Source: Hippophae tibetana (lineage: Eukaryota; Streptophyta; Magnoliopsida; Rosales; Elaeagnaceae). Taken from it: a stretch of DNA of 64,000 nucleotides. Location of the stretch: NCBI GenBank assembly GCA_037013495.1, contig CM072802.1:63659483-63723482 (forward strand), in the 5' to 3' direction. Position numbers and translations under genes: made by a program. Shown here piece by piece: positions 63,551-64,000 of this stretch (position 1 is its first letter; each line of letters starts with the position of its first letter). The notes beneath the pieces were generated by a model. The model ran no database searches. It was not told the origin of the DNA and worked only from the letters and a program-made list of their open reading frames with translations.

Positions 63551-64000
63551 GCACACGAAAACGAACATTCCTTGTCATCTTCGTATTTTTACTGTGCCAA
63601 ACCTGATGTTTCGTGATCAATAAATCATATAGGATGAAAGGAATTGCGTCCAACAAGAACCGACAATTTTGGACGAATTTTATATTTTTCATGAATTTCC
63701 GAGAGTTCAAAAAATAACTAAAAATAATTCCCATGTCCATAAGATTATGAAAATTTGTAGTATGTGATCAAATATTATTCCAAACAGGTGTGCAAAAAAT
63801 CGCCCAAGAATTCCATAGTTTTCACAAGGATTCCCACGGGGTGTTAGACATGCCTATCAATACCCCACATAGTGGCACCCGAAAACGAGAATTCATTGTC
63901 ATCTTCGTATTTTTACCGTGCCAAACCTGATGTTTCGTGATTAATAAATCCTAGAGGATGAAAGGAATTGCGTCCAATAAGAACAGACAATTTTGGACGA
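63551..64000. repeat. Satellite monomers at right edge, array continues
   Basis: It continues in register with 48.66-49.1 kb and 58.37-58.82 kb (cataattccc, ggattcccacgg, gagaattcattg). The last bases stop in the middle of a monomer (acaattttggacga), so the array goes on beyond the window. Confidence 0.9.

Larger units (their letters stand above)
1..64000. repeat. Satellite DNA array, ~324-bp monomer, ~197 head-to-tail copies
   Basis: The anchor word gttagacatgcc (or a near variant) recurs through the window. In the first 4.6 kb it starts at 314, 639, 963, 1287, 1612, 1936, 2260, 2584, 2927, 3252, 3576, 3901, 4225 and 4549, so the spacing is 324-325 bp except one interval of 343. Every stretch I read aligns to the same monomer in the same orientation. 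Numbering a consensus from the anchor, the landmarks are tggcacccgaaaacgagc at 31-48, tttcgtgatcaataaatc at 91-108, caattttggacgaatttt at 146-163, caaaaaataactaaaaata at 190-208, ccataagattatgaaa near 219, gtgatcaaatattattcc at 246-263, and aagaattcc at 288-296. Divergence between subtypes is mainly substitutions and 1-8 bp indels. It is seen directly as a satellite; placing it in plant heterochromatin is inference. Confidence 0.98.

Noticed and set aside
1-64000. CRISPR array
   Set aside because: The repeat unit is about 324 bp with no short conserved repeat separated by unique spacers, and no cas genes are present. The whole unit is conserved, which is satellite organisation.
1-64000. CENP-B-type box (TTCGNNNNANNCGGG) as a sign of centromere function
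   Set aside because: The TTCG in tttcgtgatcaataa lacks the required A and CGGG, and the cccgaaaacgag stretch does not fit the reverse form. The sequence gives no direct centromere signal, so location remains open.
1-64000. Ribosomal DNA spacer repeats
   Set aside because: Sub-repeats of rDNA spacers are broken by rRNA genes every several kilobases. None appear in 64 kb, and no rRNA-like sequence was seen.
1-64000. Tandem copies of an LTR or other mobile element as the source of the unit
   Set aside because: I see no terminal repeats with target-site copies, no primer-binding site or polypurine tract, and no coding remnants. Junctions between units keep the monomer phase.
1-64000. Telomere repeats or subtelomere boundary
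   Set aside because: No TTTAGGG, TTAGGG or related short tandem run was seen. A subtelomeric position is possible but not shown.

Overview
The whole 64 kb window is one uninterrupted satellite DNA array. A monomer of about 324 bp (usual anchor-to-anchor spacing 324-325 bp, about 38% GC by hand count of a consensus) is repeated head-to-tail roughly 197 times, all in the same orientation, from the first base to the last. I found no host gene, RNA gene, transposon, retroelement or unique sequence between or inside the monomers. The open reading frames of 60-125 codons on either strand are the same satellite frames recurring once per monomer, and I do not call them genes.

Organism: the monomer length, AT richness, array size and C-to-T polymorphism concentrated at CpG positions fit constitutive heterochromatin of a eukaryote with methylated DNA, most likely a flowering plant (centromeric, pericentromeric or subtelomeric). 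I do not recognise the family by name, and nothing here fixes the species.

Layout: monomer subtypes are ordered into higher-order blocks of 1 to 21 monomers, several of them duplicated in tandem: 541-4450 (12 monomers) and 4451-8685 (13 monomers); a two-monomer duplication at 8041-9334; a five-monomer duplication at 14760-16381/16382-18003 that looks identical in the stretches compared; a block of about 21 monomers at 20137-26945/26946-33570 with a nested four-monomer duplication inside each copy; a 20-monomer unit at 31801-38281/38282-44760; an 11-monomer unit at 49412-52972/52973-56533; a single-monomer duplication at 57661-58306; and a two-monomer duplication near 62375-63550. The remaining segments are mosaics of the same subtypes.

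The blocks overlap and nest, so part of the order of events can be read. Nearly all junctions keep the 324-bp register, as expected of unequal crossover or gene conversion between homologous positions. One junction, at 2623-2660 and copied to 6858-6895, is out of register by 19 bp. The window is in effect a record of satellite turnover with no genes working together.
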